Part shown: positions 1 through 9,347 of the stretch, piece by piece
How the letters are laid out: each line of letters starts with the position of its first letter
Position numbering within the stretch: the stretch's first letter is position 1
Source: Roseburia sp. 1XD42-34
GTDB lineage: Bacteria; Bacillota; Bacilli; Bacillales; Amphibacillaceae
Reading direction: 5' to 3'
Assembly: GCF_009917385.1 (NCBI RefSeq)
Contig: NZ_QWLJ01000001.1
Span: 124,001 to 188,000, forward strand
DNA: 64,000 nt
Notes under the pieces: generated by a model
The model's input: only the letters and a program-made list of their open reading frames with translations
Database searches by the model: none
Told to the model about the DNA's origin: nothing
Translations under genes and position numbers: made by a program

Positions 1-1
1 A

Positions 2-889
2 ATTGTTATTCTCCTTCTCATTTTGTTAACGATGGTCGTTGCCAAGCCAATGGGAAATCCTCAAGTACCTCAGGGAAACTATTTGAATGGACCGTTTTTA
101 AAAGGATTCTTAGAAGGATATAACACGATGGACGCACTCGCATCACTAGTGTTTGGGATCATTGTTATTAAGGCTATACGCTCCTTTGGTGTTACGTCAA
201 AAACGGAAATAATACGAACAACAGCTAAAGCTGGATCGGTAGCGATTGCTTTACTTGCCGCCATTTATATTGGGATTGCTTATTTAGGGGCAACAAGTAC
301 TGGTGTTTATGGTATTTTTGAAACAGGGGGAGCAGTCCTAAGCAGTGCTGCAACGCATTATTTTGGAACATTTGGAATGGTATTATTAGCCATCGTTATT
401 ACGTTAGCTTGTTTAACAACGAGTATCGGTTTGACGACAGCTTGTTCGGAATACTTTCATTCTTTGTATCCAAAGTTAAGCTATCGGAAATTTGTTTTTC
501 TGTTTACAATAGTTACGTTTACGATTGCGAATTTCGGATTAACAAATATTATTACGTATTCCATTCCAGTTTTAATGCTGTTGTATCCACTTGCGATCGT
601 ATTAATGTTACTAGCGTTTTTGTCGCCATTATTTAATCATAAAAGAGCAGTTTATATTTCTGTAACGTTAGTGACGTTATGCATTAGTTTGATTGATGGA
701 TTGAAATCGTTATGTGATTCATTAGGAATAGCATATTTTCCATGGTTGAAGCCCGTTATTTCTTTTTATAAATCAGTATTGCCACTTTATAATGAGGGGC
801 TCGGATGGCTAATCCCAGCATTGATCGTCTTGATTATTTCAGGGACTGTATTGCGAGTCCAAAAAGCTTCTACAGTACACGCTTCTTAA
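2..889 (+). CDS. brnQ: Branched-chain amino acid transport system II carrier protein, 5' partial
   Basis: Sodium-coupled leucine/isoleucine/valine uptake carrier (LIVCS family) of the cytoplasmic membrane. The frame is already open at the window edge, so only the last 295 codons are visible; the family is about 440 residues long, so roughly the first third is missing. The visible part is almost entirely hydrophobic helices and carries the family-typical stretch GFLEGYNTMDALASLVFG followed by a charged loop and further membrane segments. It ends in TAA just before a hairpin terminator, so it is the last gene of its transcript. The true start cannot be seen. Confidence 0.9.
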   Translation: MVILLLILLTMVVAKPMGNPQVPQGNYLNGPFLKGFLEGYNTMDALASLVFGIIVIKAIRSFGVTSKTEIIRTTAKAGSVAIALLAAIYIGIAYLGATSTGVYGIFETGGAVLSSAATHYFGTFGMVLLAIVITLACLTTSIGLTTACSEYFHSLYPKLSYRKFVFLFTIVTFTIANFGLTNIITYSIPVLMLLYPLAIVLMLLAFLSPLFNHKRAVYISVTLVTLCISLIDGLKSLCDSLGIAYFPWLKPVISFYKSVLPLYNEGLGWLIPALIVLIISGTVLRVQKASTVHAS

Positions 890-898
890 ATGAGGTAC

Positions 899-943
899 GT
901 CAAAAAGGATCTGCTTGAAAAACGCAAGCGGATCTTTTTTGAC
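899..943 (+). terminator. Rho-independent terminator of brnQ
   Basis: Inverted repeat GATCTGCTTG / CAAGCGGATC with an A-rich loop, flanked by A's on the left and a run of six T's on the right, 10 bp after the brnQ stop codon. Confidence 0.85.
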
Positions 944-1028
944 GCTTCTTCAAGCTTATATATTGAAATGGGATAAAATAGTTACAGGAAAAATTCATAA
1001 AATTATGTGCATAAGGAGAGATAAAAAC

Positions 1029-1073
1029 GTGGTGGGTAAATTCCTGATGTTCGAATCAAAGTACACTAGATGA
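1029..1073 (+). other. Possible 14-codon mini-ORF followed by a hairpin
   Basis: A GTG start lies 8 nt after AAGGAGAG (1013-1020), an ideal ribosome binding site, and opens 14 codons ending in TGA. A hairpin CTTGGC-gtga-GCCAAG with four T's follows at 1091-1110 and resembles the hairpin of repeat family A. A weak -10-like TAAAAT lies at 974-979. It could be a leader peptide or small transcript, or a remnant. Nothing else is recognised in 944-1198. Confidence 0.25.
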
Positions 1074-1198
1074 CTATGTGCACCTGAAGGCTTGGCGTGA
1101 GCCAAGTTTTCCATTGTTGCGTTAAAGCTGGGGAGCCTACAGTTGACTACGCCTTTGTCAGGTATAGATACACGTTATGTTGAGTCTCATGACCATAG

Positions 1199-1855
1199 TT
1201 ATTGTAAAGATTCGATTTCGTCAATTGTTCGTAACCAATTTTCTTTCATGATATGTGATAATGTGTCTGTTTCCCCTTCCTTCATCAGCTCCATAATTTG
1301 AGCATGTTCTTCAATGGACTTTTCTGTTAAGATAATGGAATTATGAAAAAATAATCGTCTAACATGCGCTTGCAAATGGGCAACGATTCGATGAATATAA
1401 GGGTTGTTTGCAGTATCGACAATGATTTGGTGGAATTCTTCATCAATTTTTAATGCTGCATAGTAATTTTCAGAATGAATCGCTTTTGCAAATCTGTCGT
1501 TTGTTTTCTCGAGTAATGTCAGGATATCACTGGTTAAATTTTCAATCGCTAATTCAGCAGATAAGGCTTGTAAAGCTGCTAAAGGTGGAAGCAGATCTTT
1601 CATAGATTCTTTTTCCACTTCGGTTACCTGTGTCGCCTTACCAGGAAACATTTGCACAAAACCTTCTGTTTCCAATAATTGTAACGATTCTCTAACTGGA
1701 GTTCTGCTAATACCCAATGCTTGGGCTAGCTCTGAGTCATTCAGTTTCTCCCCTGGCTGCAATGTACCATCTATAATCCATTGTTGAATTTGAGTATATG
1801 CGCTTTCTTTTGCTGATTGTCGAACAGGTTTGGAATGATTTGCAGGTATTGGCAT
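1199..1855 (-). CDS. GntR-family (FCD-domain) transcriptional regulator
   Basis: 218-residue regulator with an N-terminal winged helix-turn-helix (core ELAQALGISRTPVRESL, about residues 42-58) and an all-helical C-terminal FCD ligand/metal-binding domain (about 80-205) with the usual spread Asp/His residues. The reading frame extends 17 codons upstream, but the ATG at 1855 has AAAGGGGG at good spacing and is the likely start. It is divergent from the EcsC-like gene. A palindrome just upstream (1885-1906) suggests autoregulation. Family members sense small organic acids or sugar acids; the ligand cannot be read from the sequence. Its former partner enzymes are not in view. Confidence 0.85.
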   Translation of the reverse strand: MPIPANHSKPVRQSAKESAYTQIQQWIIDGTLQPGEKLNDSELAQALGISRTPVRESLQLLETEGFVQMFPGKATQVTEVEKESMKDLLPPLAALQALSAELAIENLTSDILTLLEKTNDRFAKAIHSENYYAALKIDEEFHQIIVDTANNPYIHRIVAHLQAHVRRLFFHNSIILTEKSIEEHAQIMELMKEGETDTLSHIMKENWLRTIDEIESLQ

Positions 1856-1884
1856 CTCTGTTCCCCCTTTATCGAATAAATTTC

Positions 1885-1906
1885 TTGTATAATAAATAGT
1901 ATACAA
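1885..1906. promoter_or_regulatory. Palindromic operator candidate for the GntR regulator
   Basis: Perfect inverted repeat TTGTAT-N10-ATACAA in the divergent promoter region, about 30 bp upstream of the regulator start. GntR/FCD proteins commonly bind short palindromes at their own promoter; binding here is inferred. Confidence 0.45.
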
Positions 1907-1970
1907 TAAAATAAGGAACCATGGAAATATACAATATATTAGTGTTGTTTTATTTGAAGGAGGCGGTTAA

Positions 1971-2720
1971 ATGGATTCCTATGAAAAAACGGTGCAGCAT
2001 GAACTATCACGGTGGAGAAAGAAGATGTATCAAAAACCTAACTTATTTAACCAAGTCTCTAAAAAAGCACAAACGAAAATAAATAGTTGGATTCCTGCAA
2101 AAGCACAACGCTTCATTACAGAGAGTATTAAAAATATGGTAAAAGCCATTTTAGCAGGGTCTCAGCTGACAACAAAACAGTCAATGATTCTAGAAAAGAG
2201 CTTATATAAGCAGGATGAACTAGTGAAAGAAAAATTAGTAACTTACCGGAAGACAGCTACCATTGAAGGAGCAGGTACTGGTGCAGGGGGAATATTTCTT
2301 GGTTTAGCTGATTTTCCATTACTATTATCTATAAAGGTAAAATTTTTATTCGAAACTGCAGCTATTTACGGTTTTAATACAAAAGAGTACGAAGAGCGCT
2401 TATTTATTTTGCACGTCTTTCAACTTGCTTTTTCGAATGATGAGACGCGAAGGCAAACCATGGACATTATTGAAAATTGGGAGCAAGAAAAGCAGAAACT
2501 GGTAGAAATGGATTGGCATGTTTTTCAACAAACATACCGCGATTATATAGACCTGATTAAATTGTTGCAAATGGTTCCAGGTTTTGGTGCCATAGTAGGT
2601 GCTTATGCCAACTACAATTTACTAGATCAATTGGGAGAGACGGCGATGAACGCATACAGGTTAAGATTGTTGAAGATACCAGGTGATGAAACTGAAATGA
2701 TTAAAAATGGGAACAATTAA
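1971..2720 (+). CDS. EcsC family protein
   Basis: 249 residues, start ATG with GAAGGAGG upstream. The centre (about residues 95-135) has the EcsC-family signature: a Gly-rich GAGTGAGGIFLGLADFP followed by a hydrophobic, membrane-associating helix. The family is named after the third gene of the Bacillus ecsABC operon, but this copy is not next to an ecsAB transporter. Its biochemical role is unknown. The stop codon directly abuts repeat A1. It is divergent from the GntR regulator. Confidence 0.85.
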   Translation: MDSYEKTVQHELSRWRKKMYQKPNLFNQVSKKAQTKINSWIPAKAQRFITESIKNMVKAILAGSQLTTKQSMILEKSLYKQDELVKEKLVTYRKTATIEGAGTGAGGIFLGLADFPLLLSIKVKFLFETAAIYGFNTKEYEERLFILHVFQLAFSNDETRRQTMDIIENWEQEKQKLVEMDWHVFQQTYRDYIDLIKLLQMVPGFGAIVGAYANYNLLDQLGETAMNAYRLRLLKIPGDETEMIKNGNN

Positions 2721-2818
2721 AAAACTTGGCTTATCGTCAAGTCTTATGACGGAAGCCTTTGTTTTATTTATACTATAAACCAAAAAATCTTATACTTTCC
2801 TATAGTAGAACAAAGGCC
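2720..2818 (-). repeat. Repeat family A, copy A1
   Basis: About 99 bp. It contains the family hallmarks AACTTGGC...GTCTTATG-CGGAAGCCTTTG, TACTATAAACCAAAAAATCT and TATACTTTCCTATAGTAGAA, with the last block ending in the same ACAAAGGCC found at the end of B repeats. It matches A3 (55629-55721) in inverted orientation. It starts exactly at the stop codon of the EcsC gene. Confidence 0.8.
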
Positions 2819-2896
2819 TTCTTACTAATATTCTAATTGTCTAGAGCTTTCCGCTAAAACAAATATAGCCGCCCTTATACGGCATCTTCGGCTTGT

Positions 2897-3349
2897 TTAA
2901 AAGTTATACTCAATAACATAATCAGCACGAGTCAGGTAAGCTTGACAGCTCTCTGACAGCATCAAATTGACAATGCCTCCTTTTTCATGGACTAAGATCA
3001 CTGGCTTTCCGCTAGCTACAGCATAACCAATCTCCATAGCTGTTCCTGAGTCAACGTGCCCATGTCTTTCACCATGCAAGAAAGTTTCTCCATCATAATC
3101 AATTACAGCAACAACATGAGTAGCCCAATCAATATGTTTTATATCATTTTGATAAACAGCATTAGCCCACTGGGAAGAGCCAAAAGGAAGAGAGTCAAGT
3201 TGTTCCTTTCTAGGAGAAAAATAAGCTTCAACAAAAGGATTAGTTTCTAATGCTTGCTCAACTCTTTTTACTCTCTCAACCTGTTCATCATTGAAAAATG
3301 GAGACGCTAGGTATACCCTTGCTTTTGTAATCTCTGTCTTTGGATTCAT
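2897..3349 (-). CDS. Nucleoside 2-deoxyribosyltransferase
   Basis: 150-residue cytosolic enzyme exchanging the base on 2'-deoxyribonucleosides (nucleoside salvage). VYLASPFF near residues 12-19 is the family N-terminal strand and substrate loop. DSGTAMEIG (100-108) holds the expected nucleophilic Glu (E106) and the following GYAVASGKPVI completes the Rossmann-like core. Length fits the family (about 150-165). It stands alone, with no nucleoside transporter or kinase beside it. The exact donor/acceptor preference (purine-only or broad) cannot be told. Confidence 0.88.
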   Translation of the reverse strand: MNPKTEITKARVYLASPFFNDEQVERVKRVEQALETNPFVEAYFSPRKEQLDSLPFGSSQWANAVYQNDIKHIDWATHVVAVIDYDGETFLHGERHGHVDSGTAMEIGYAVASGKPVILVHEKGGIVNLMLSESCQAYLTRADYVIEYNF

Positions 3350-3757
3350 CTATATCCTGTGTTAACTTTAAAGAAAGGAGAGTTTTTTATGTAAAAAAGT
3401 CCTTACTTATCATGTTTTTCAGTATTGCTTCATAGAGAGTTTACGTACAATAATTAATTTAGCGCATCTTAGGTATACTGTAAAGCATTAATTTTTAAAT
3501 TTTTTGTCCTATCTAATCATAATGGAAGGCATCGTCGTAAAAATACACCAATCAGTTTAAATGTAATAGGAAATTGTCTTTGGAATCATCTCAACCAATA
3601 AAATTTCCAGTCCTTATTCTTTTTCAAATCGGTAACAACCTTGATAAAGAGATTCTCTACTTATATATTAATTAAAGTTACATAGCTTTTTGCGTTGACA
3701 TAAGCCCTAACCTTTATTCATACTTATGAAAGGAGTTATAAGATAGGAGTAGTTAAA
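3350..3757 (+). promoter_or_regulatory. Intergenic region with likely yfkAB promoter
   Basis: No gene seen in these 408 bp. A promoter candidate is TTGACA (3695-3700), 18-bp spacer, CATACT (3719-3724), 34 bp before the yfkAB start. The ribosome binding site is a weak AGGAG. Confidence 0.4.
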
Positions 3758-4891
3758 ATGAGTAAACAGTATAATAGCATTACCAAAAGTAAGCCTACAC
3801 CTCAAAATGATCCTTGGGAGGCTTATTTAGATGTGGAACAGCATGGAAGGATGACATTATCAAACATTGAATTTACAACCACAACGCTATGTAATATGCG
3901 CTGTGCCCATTGTGCTGTTGGTTACACATTGCAAGGGAAAGACCCAGATGCATTGCCCATCGAATTGTTGGAGAAAAGACTTGATGAAATTCCTCATTTG
4001 CGTACGTTAAGCATAACAGGCGGGGAACCAATGATGTCGAAAAAATCCGTCCGTGATTATGTTGTACCGCTACTTCGTTATGCACATCACCGAGGTGTGA
4101 AAACACAAATCAATTCAAATTTGACATTGCCATATAGCAGATACGAGGAGATCATTCCATATTTAGATGTGTTACATATTTCCCATAATTGGGGAACAGC
4201 GGAGGAGTTTGCGGATACGGGTTTTGCGAGAATGGAGCACAAGCCTTCGTTAGAAAACCGAAAGAAATATTTTACGAGAATGGTAGAAAATGCGCAGCGT
4301 TTGTCCAATGAAGGTGTCATGGTATCAGCTGAAACCATGTTGAACCGGCGTACATATCCATATTTGGAAAGTATTCATGATCACGTCTTAGAGATGGGAT
4401 GTGCTAGACATGAGATTCACCCGATGTATCCTGTTGATTTTGCTAGTAATCTAGAAACATTGTCTTTGGAAGAAATCCGTACAGGAATAGAACGATTACT
4501 CGATCATCGTAATTCTGAAGTGTGGATGTTATTTGGTACATTGCCATTCTATCCCTGCAGTTCATCGCAAGCTGATTTAGAATTACAGAAGCGATTATTT
4601 AAAGAAAAGCATGTTTCAGTAAGGAATGATCCGGATGGACGCTCTCGTTTAAATGTCAATATATTCTCAGGTGATATTATTGTAACGGATTTCGGTGATG
4701 AACCGAAGCTCGGCAATATTCAAACATCTTCTTTGCCTAAGGCTTATGAGCGATGGATGGAGACAGAAACAGCGAAATCACTTCATTGTCATTGTCTTGC
4801 GGTGAAATGTCTCGGACCAAATGTATTAGTGAAAAATACGTATTACAAAGATATTGACTTTCAACAGCGAAAAGCAGTGATTGATCGATAA
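3758..4891 (+). CDS. yfkAB: Radical SAM/CxCxxxxC motif protein YfkAB
   Basis: 377 residues. The radical SAM cluster motif CxxxCxxC is at C45-C49-C52, with GGEP at 88-91 for S-adenosylmethionine contact. The C-terminus carries C344-x-C346-x4-C351, the CxCxxxxC motif that defines the YfkAB family. In Bacillus subtilis this is one gene once described as yfkA and yfkB; here it is likewise one intact frame. The substrate is unknown; the second cysteine cluster may hold another iron-sulfur centre or bind substrate. It is single-gene, with its own promoter candidate and a terminator after it. Confidence 0.93.
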   Translation: MSKQYNSITKSKPTPQNDPWEAYLDVEQHGRMTLSNIEFTTTTLCNMRCAHCAVGYTLQGKDPDALPIELLEKRLDEIPHLRTLSITGGEPMMSKKSVRDYVVPLLRYAHHRGVKTQINSNLTLPYSRYEEIIPYLDVLHISHNWGTAEEFADTGFARMEHKPSLENRKKYFTRMVENAQRLSNEGVMVSAETMLNRRTYPYLESIHDHVLEMGCARHEIHPMYPVDFASNLETLSLEEIRTGIERLLDHRNSEVWMLFGTLPFYPCSSSQADLELQKRLFKEKHVSVRNDPDGRSRLNVNIFSGDIIVTDFGDEPKLGNIQTSSLPKAYERWMETETAKSLHCHCLAVKCLGPNVLVKNTYYKDIDFQQRKAVIDR

Positions 4892-4935
4892 AATAAGCGT
4901 TTCATTAGTTGGGGGTATTTCTTCCCCGTCTATCG

Positions 4936-4966
4936 ATCAACTTGAACACGTTGATTTTTTCTTTTT
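4936..4966 (+). terminator. Likely terminator of yfkAB
   Basis: ATCAAC-N8-GTTGAT followed by TTTTTTCTTTTT, 45 bp after the yfkAB stop. The stem is short but the T-run is strong. Confidence 0.55.
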
Positions 4967-5218
4967 ATGAATGAAAAAGTGAAGCTAGGGAGTTTACCGC
5001 CTTTGCTGATAGAAGTGAGCAACTAAACACAGGGGTTCTTGATAAAGGTAGATCTTTTTACTGCGTGCACGTGCCACTGCTGCGTTTTTTCTTTGGGGTA
5101 TGCCTCTGATCAACGGGTCGTATAGCATATATTGAGGTGCTTTCCCCCTTGAACACTTCAAAAGTGAAAGACTCGGCGTCATCCTGCGATCGAAATAAAT
5201 AGGGAGGATCCGTTTATA

Positions 5219-5246
5219 AGCGTTACTTGTAAGAGTAGCGTTTTTT
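5219..5246 (+). terminator. Hairpin with T-run in the yfkAB-MscS gap
   Basis: AGCGTTACT...AGTAGCG (one G-U pair) followed by TTTTTT. No gene upstream on this strand between 4966 and 5219 could be supported; it may end a lost or very short gene. An AGGGAGG lies just before it (5202-5208) but has no start codon at good spacing. Confidence 0.5.
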
Positions 5247-5400
5247 AGTGTGATAATTTCTTTATCATTTAGGTGCTTAGCAACAGACCAGCTAGAAGAG
5301 CAAATGAATCGATTGTTTTTATATAATATATGTCTAATTAGCCATGGTTACTTATATACATAGTAGAGCAGACATTATATGGTGGAGGTAATGTTGTATT

Positions 5401-6492
5401 ATGCTGTGGGAGTTTCTGCAGGCGTATCAGAAAATAATTTATGTTAGTTTAGCGATTTTTATTTTTATTGCTTTTTTCCTTTCGCGCAAGTTAGTGACGC
5501 GTTATTTGTTTGCATTGTTATTAAAGGTTAGTAATCATACATGGAACGGATTTTTTGTGCAGTTACGTGCTTCCTTTGAGCGGTCTATTCAGGGGCTCTT
5601 TGTCATTTTAGGTGTCTATTTAGCTGTGGTGGTCTTTCCATATTTCCAACATACCAATACGTTTTTCCTTAAAGTGGTTCGCTCTGCGATTATTTTTATG
5701 GTTGGCTGGGGGTTATTTCATTTATCTTCTTCGTCCTCTCTCTTATTTGCTAAGCTTAATGAAAGATTTCAGTTTAATATTGATTCGATTCTGATTCCTT
5801 TTTTATCAAAAGCAGTCAGAATAGTCATCGTCGCAATCAGTTTTAGTATGATTGCGCAAGAATTTGGCTATGATGTGAATGGATTTGTTGCCGGGCTTGG
5901 TATCGGTGGGTTGGCTTTTGCATTGGCTGCCAAGGATGCGTTAGCGAACTTTTTTGGTGGTATCATTATTATTACGGAAAAGCCATTCACGATTGGGGAC
6001 TGGATTTTAACTCCGAGTGTAGAAGGAACGGTGGAGGATATTTCTTTTCGCAGTACAAAAATACGTACATTTGCACAAGCTCTCGTTACAGTACCGAATG
6101 CAACATTGGCCAATGAATCGATCACCAATTGGAGTAAAATGACCAAGCGGCAGATCACGTTTAATTTACGACTAACCTATGATACACCACGTGACAGAAT
6201 AGAAAGGGTCGTTTCTCAAATTAAACAGAAGCTTCAAGCAAATAATGCGATCCATCCGGAGACGATTTTTGTCCATTTTGATCAATATCAGGAAAATGGC
6301 TTAGATATTTTCTTATACTTCTTTACGAATACAACGGATTGGGGGGCATATCTACAGATAAGGGAAGAAGTTAACTTGATGATTCTTGAAATTTTAGAAT
6401 CAGAACATGTGACCATTGCTTTGCCAACTCAAAAATTATTTGTAGCGAATGAAGCTGCTAATTTTGCACATCAGAAAGAGGGGGAAGCGTAG
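5401..6492 (+). CDS. Mechanosensitive ion channel family protein (MscS type)
   Basis: 363 residues. Several N-terminal membrane helices (about 12-28, 64-81, 92-110, 139-153) precede the pore-lining helix GFVAGLGIGGLAFALAAKDA (161-180) with the Gly/Ala packing pattern of MscS TM3. After it come the beta domain (EKPFTIGDWI, SFRSTKIRTF) and a C-terminal cytoplasmic domain. The protein is expected to open under membrane tension and release solutes on osmotic downshock. Length is close to the longer Bacillus paralogue YhdY. Start ATG follows GGTGGAGG with a rather long 12-nt spacing. Single gene. Confidence 0.9.
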   Translation: MLWEFLQAYQKIIYVSLAIFIFIAFFLSRKLVTRYLFALLLKVSNHTWNGFFVQLRASFERSIQGLFVILGVYLAVVVFPYFQHTNTFFLKVVRSAIIFMVGWGLFHLSSSSSLLFAKLNERFQFNIDSILIPFLSKAVRIVIVAISFSMIAQEFGYDVNGFVAGLGIGGLAFALAAKDALANFFGGIIIITEKPFTIGDWILTPSVEGTVEDISFRSTKIRTFAQALVTVPNATLANESITNWSKMTKRQITFNLRLTYDTPRDRIERVVSQIKQKLQANNAIHPETIFVHFDQYQENGLDIFLYFFTNTTDWGAYLQIREEVNLMILEILESEHVTIALPTQKLFVANEAANFAHQKEGEA

Positions 6493-6600
6493 AGAAACAG
6501 ACTTCCAAAGTGAATAAAATAGATGGGTAGGTGCAGACCAATGATTACTATAAGAGAAAGGGGCCCATGGGGAATGGGGGAATCCCCCAACAAGGGTGAT

Positions 6601-7353
6601 CTACATAAAAGAAATGGTTGTTTCTTGTACAGGAACTTGCTTATATGCAGGGATTAACCCTTGTTCGATGATAGCTCTTTTCGCTACCCATTTATAAGGA
6701 TAAGTGAAGGTCGCTGGTGCTGTAAACGGAAACTCTGACAATGCAATCGTCTGTTTATCTTTCCAAGTTACTGCCAATTTGTCGCTTGTAAAATATCTCA
6801 ATTCAGCAGATAAAGGTATGCCATGTACAAAGAAGGGATGTTTATTTTCCCCTGGTTCATTGAGGCAAATAAACAATGATAGGTTATCGCAAAGCTGTAG
6901 CAAACTGCTATGTACAGCAAAAACGGCCGCATCAAAATGCTCTAAAGAATGAATGATCCGGTGCTGTCGGTTTTTTTCTTGAACAACAAATTGTTGACTA
7001 TATGAGGAGGCGTCTTTTTCCAGAAAACGAGTATAGTGTACACTGCATAATAAACTTGCGTATACATCAACTGCTTCTACTGATTCAATTCCAGCTGTAT
7101 ATAATACCGTCTTGGCTGGATTCGGAAAATCTGTGAAGCTATATGGCGCCTGCGATTGGTCATTCCAAAACGGCTCTTGGTCAAAGGGTTTCCAGCCAAC
7201 ATCATGTTGATCAATAGCATAAATGATGGAAGAATGAAACGGAGAGTTCGGAAGATGGGCTTCGTTCCAATGCTTGATCATACTTCCGGATAGTCGGGCA
7301 TGTTGATCCTGTTCAATAAAAATAAAACCATCTTGGTGCTCGCGAATAATCAG
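6601..7353 (-). CDS. DUF3891 family protein with apparent CTG start
   Basis: 250 residues if translation starts at CTG (7351-7353). The first in-frame ATG is at 7281 and would give 226 residues. The upstream 24 codons read IIREHQDGFIFIEQDQHARL directly after the start, which fits the conserved DUF3891 N-terminus. AAGGAGG lies exactly 8 nt before the CTG, and no ATG/GTG/TTG exists in frame between it and the first ATG. The family has unknown function; an HD-like metal-binding pattern is suggested by HARLSG, HW and IYAIDQHDVGW. It stands alone after the MscS gene in tail-to-tail orientation. Confidence 0.8.
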   Translation of the reverse strand: MIIREHQDGFIFIEQDQHARLSGSMIKHWNEAHLPNSPFHSSIIYAIDQHDVGWKPFDQEPFWNDQSQAPYSFTDFPNPAKTVLYTAGIESVEAVDVYASLLCSVHYTRFLEKDASSYSQQFVVQEKNRQHRIIHSLEHFDAAVFAVHSSLLQLCDNLSLFICLNEPGENKHPFFVHGIPLSAELRYFTSDKLAVTWKDKQTIALSEFPFTAPATFTYPYKWVAKRAIIEQGLIPAYKQVPVQETTISFM

Positions 7354-8022
7354 TGGAAGTTCCTCCTTTTTAAATGAAACTATAGTAATTGACGTTATTT
7401 ATTGCTCTTTCTATGTATTATATATGTATTCCTTATTTAAGGTAATGTAAAACATGTGACTATAAAAATGATCTTACTTCACTAAGTGAACAATCCTAAA
7501 TTTTGTTGGACGTGGCAATTGATTTTACCACAGGGTTCTTTTACAATATCCATTTTACCTATATATTTACCTACTGATGTACATGAAAAAATGTTATTTT
7601 CTTCAATGTTTTCTTAAAGGTAAGCAACTATGATAAACAATCTCCTGTCAGTATTTTCCTCACAAACTTCTCATATTATATTCTTACACAGAAATGCGAA
7701 AAAAATAAACCTTTTTTGTAACTTTTTTGCTTTCCATACGTTAAAATGTATGGTAGCTATTTTAAAATGGGAAAAATAAGGGTATGAACAAGTATATGCG
7801 ATTACTTAATGGTCGAAATAGATGCTTGCAATAGCATAGAGGGCATTTTATCCAAGCATGTATCTCTTTGACTAAACAAGGTTGACAATGTTTACACAAC
7901 TTATCGCATTCTGCGCTGCTTCTTGGATAGATGCTGAGTTCGAATGATTTCTATATGTATCATTGCTCTCTGTTCGCTTGATGGGAAAACAAACTAACTT
8001 ACAGAAAAGGAAGAAAACGTTC
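7354..8022. other. AT-rich intergenic region without recognised gene
   Basis: 669 bp between divergently transcribed DUF3891 and antiporter genes. Runs of A/T, no frame worth reporting on either strand; a frame of 137 codons on the minus strand runs into the antiporter gene and is its shadow. TTGTAA (7718-7723) and TAAAAT (7742-7747) lie near each other but with poor spacing. No known riboswitch consensus was recognised. Confidence 0.5.
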
Positions 8023-8976
8023 ATGGCGTATATATTATTAATTATTGGATTTGGGTTATTAATAAAAGGTGCCGATTTTTTTGTGGATGGGTCGTCGAAT
8101 ATTGCCAGATTGCTAAGAATCCCACCTATACTAATTGGTTTAACTATTGTCGCTTTTGGTACAAGCTCACCAGAGGCAACGGTTAGTATTATTGCCGCAA
8201 TACAGGGGAACGCTGATGTTTCCATGGGAAATGTGATTGGAAGTAACATTTTTAATTTAACGCTTGTAGTGGGAATAGCTACCATATTATTTCCAATGAA
8301 GGTGGAAAATGAAACAATACGTAAAGAAATTCCCTTTACATTGCTAGCAAGTGTCGCGCTGTTAATATTAATTAGCGATACGGTATTGCAAGGCTTTAAT
8401 TTAAATACGATATCCAGAAGTGATGGAATTATCTTTTTGCTGTTTATGTCTGTATTTATGTACTATGTCATTGAAGTGGCGTTAAAAAGTCGTGAGAACT
8501 CAAAAGAAGCAGATGTTGTACAAGACGTTAAATGGGGGAAAAATATTCTCATTACTCTTCTTGGACTTGCTGGCATTATTATCGGTGGACAAATGGTTGT
8601 AGAAAATGGTAAAGAAATCGCTTATTCCTGGGGAATGAGTGAAGCACTTGTCGGTTTGACAATTATTGCGATTGGAACATCGCTACCAGAGCTAGTTACA
8701 TCGATTGCTGCTGCGTTAAAAAAGGAGAGCGAAATTGCTTTAGGGAATATTGTTGGAAGTAATATTTTTAATATCTTATTTGTCCTAGGAGCTTCGGCAG
8801 TCATTACACCTCTTGAAGTAAATGGGAAAATTATCGTTGATATTATAATGATGATCGCTTTAACAGTATTACTGCTGATCTTTTCGCGGACGAACTTTAG
8901 AATCGGAAAACGTGAGGGTCTCGTGTTAGTTGTCGCATATATCCTTTATATGGTCTATATCATTATTAGAAATTAA
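8023..8976 (+). CDS. Calcium/sodium antiporter, CaCA family (YrbG type)
   Basis: 317 residues, about ten membrane helices, with the duplicated alpha-repeats of cation/calcium exchangers. The first has GTSSPE (46-51) and GNVIGSNIFNL (69-79); the second has GTSLPE (218-223) and GNIVGSNIFNIL (about 239-250). The acidic and Asn/Ser residues of these motifs form the ion sites. It exchanges Na+ (or K+) for Ca2+ at the cytoplasmic membrane. The frame opens 20 codons earlier, but ATG at 8023 has AAAAGGAAG before it and begins directly with the first helix. Single gene with a strong terminator. Confidence 0.92.
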   Translation: MAYILLIIGFGLLIKGADFFVDGSSNIARLLRIPPILIGLTIVAFGTSSPEATVSIIAAIQGNADVSMGNVIGSNIFNLTLVVGIATILFPMKVENETIRKEIPFTLLASVALLILISDTVLQGFNLNTISRSDGIIFLLFMSVFMYYVIEVALKSRENSKEADVVQDVKWGKNILITLLGLAGIIIGGQMVVENGKEIAYSWGMSEALVGLTIIAIGTSLPELVTSIAAALKKESEIALGNIVGSNIFNILFVLGASAVITPLEVNGKIIVDIIMMIALTVLLLIFSRTNFRIGKREGLVLVVAYILYMVYIIIRN

Positions 8977-9041
8977 ACGAAAAAGAGCTGGATATTGGAA
9001 TGCTTCCTAACAGTCAGTCCATAGCGTCCAGTTCTTTTCGT
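8977..9041. terminator. Bidirectional terminator
   Basis: Long imperfect stem ACGAAAAAGAGCTGGA / TCCAGTTCTTTTCGT directly after the antiporter stop, with A-tracts on the left and T-tracts on the right arm. Confidence 0.7.
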
Positions 9042-9347
9042 TGTAGAATGTTCGTTTTTTCAAGTATCCCCCATGTAAGATGCCGTACTACTCGTGCTTT
9101 AAGAGCGGAAGGCACTACGTAGATCCAAGTGTGAGTTAACGGATTTACGTTCCTAATTCGTTCGGTCAAATAGGGTGCTGATCGCAGGAAGCATGTCACG
9201 CGGAAAAATTGTGCTTCTTTTTCAATGGAACTTAAGCGCTTAGCTGTTTCCTTGCTATTTCATGAAAGAAAAATTTTACTGAATGAAGCTTCACTTTATG
9301 CTAAAAAAGGACATATTGGACACGTAATAACATCATGTTAAGGAAGT

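Noticed and set aside
4994..5182. 62-codon minus-strand frame
   Set aside because: No ribosome binding site, no recognised family, lies between two unrelated genes.
9014..9199. 61-codon minus-strand frame downstream of the antiporter
   Set aside because: It runs into the bidirectional terminator and has no start signal or family features.
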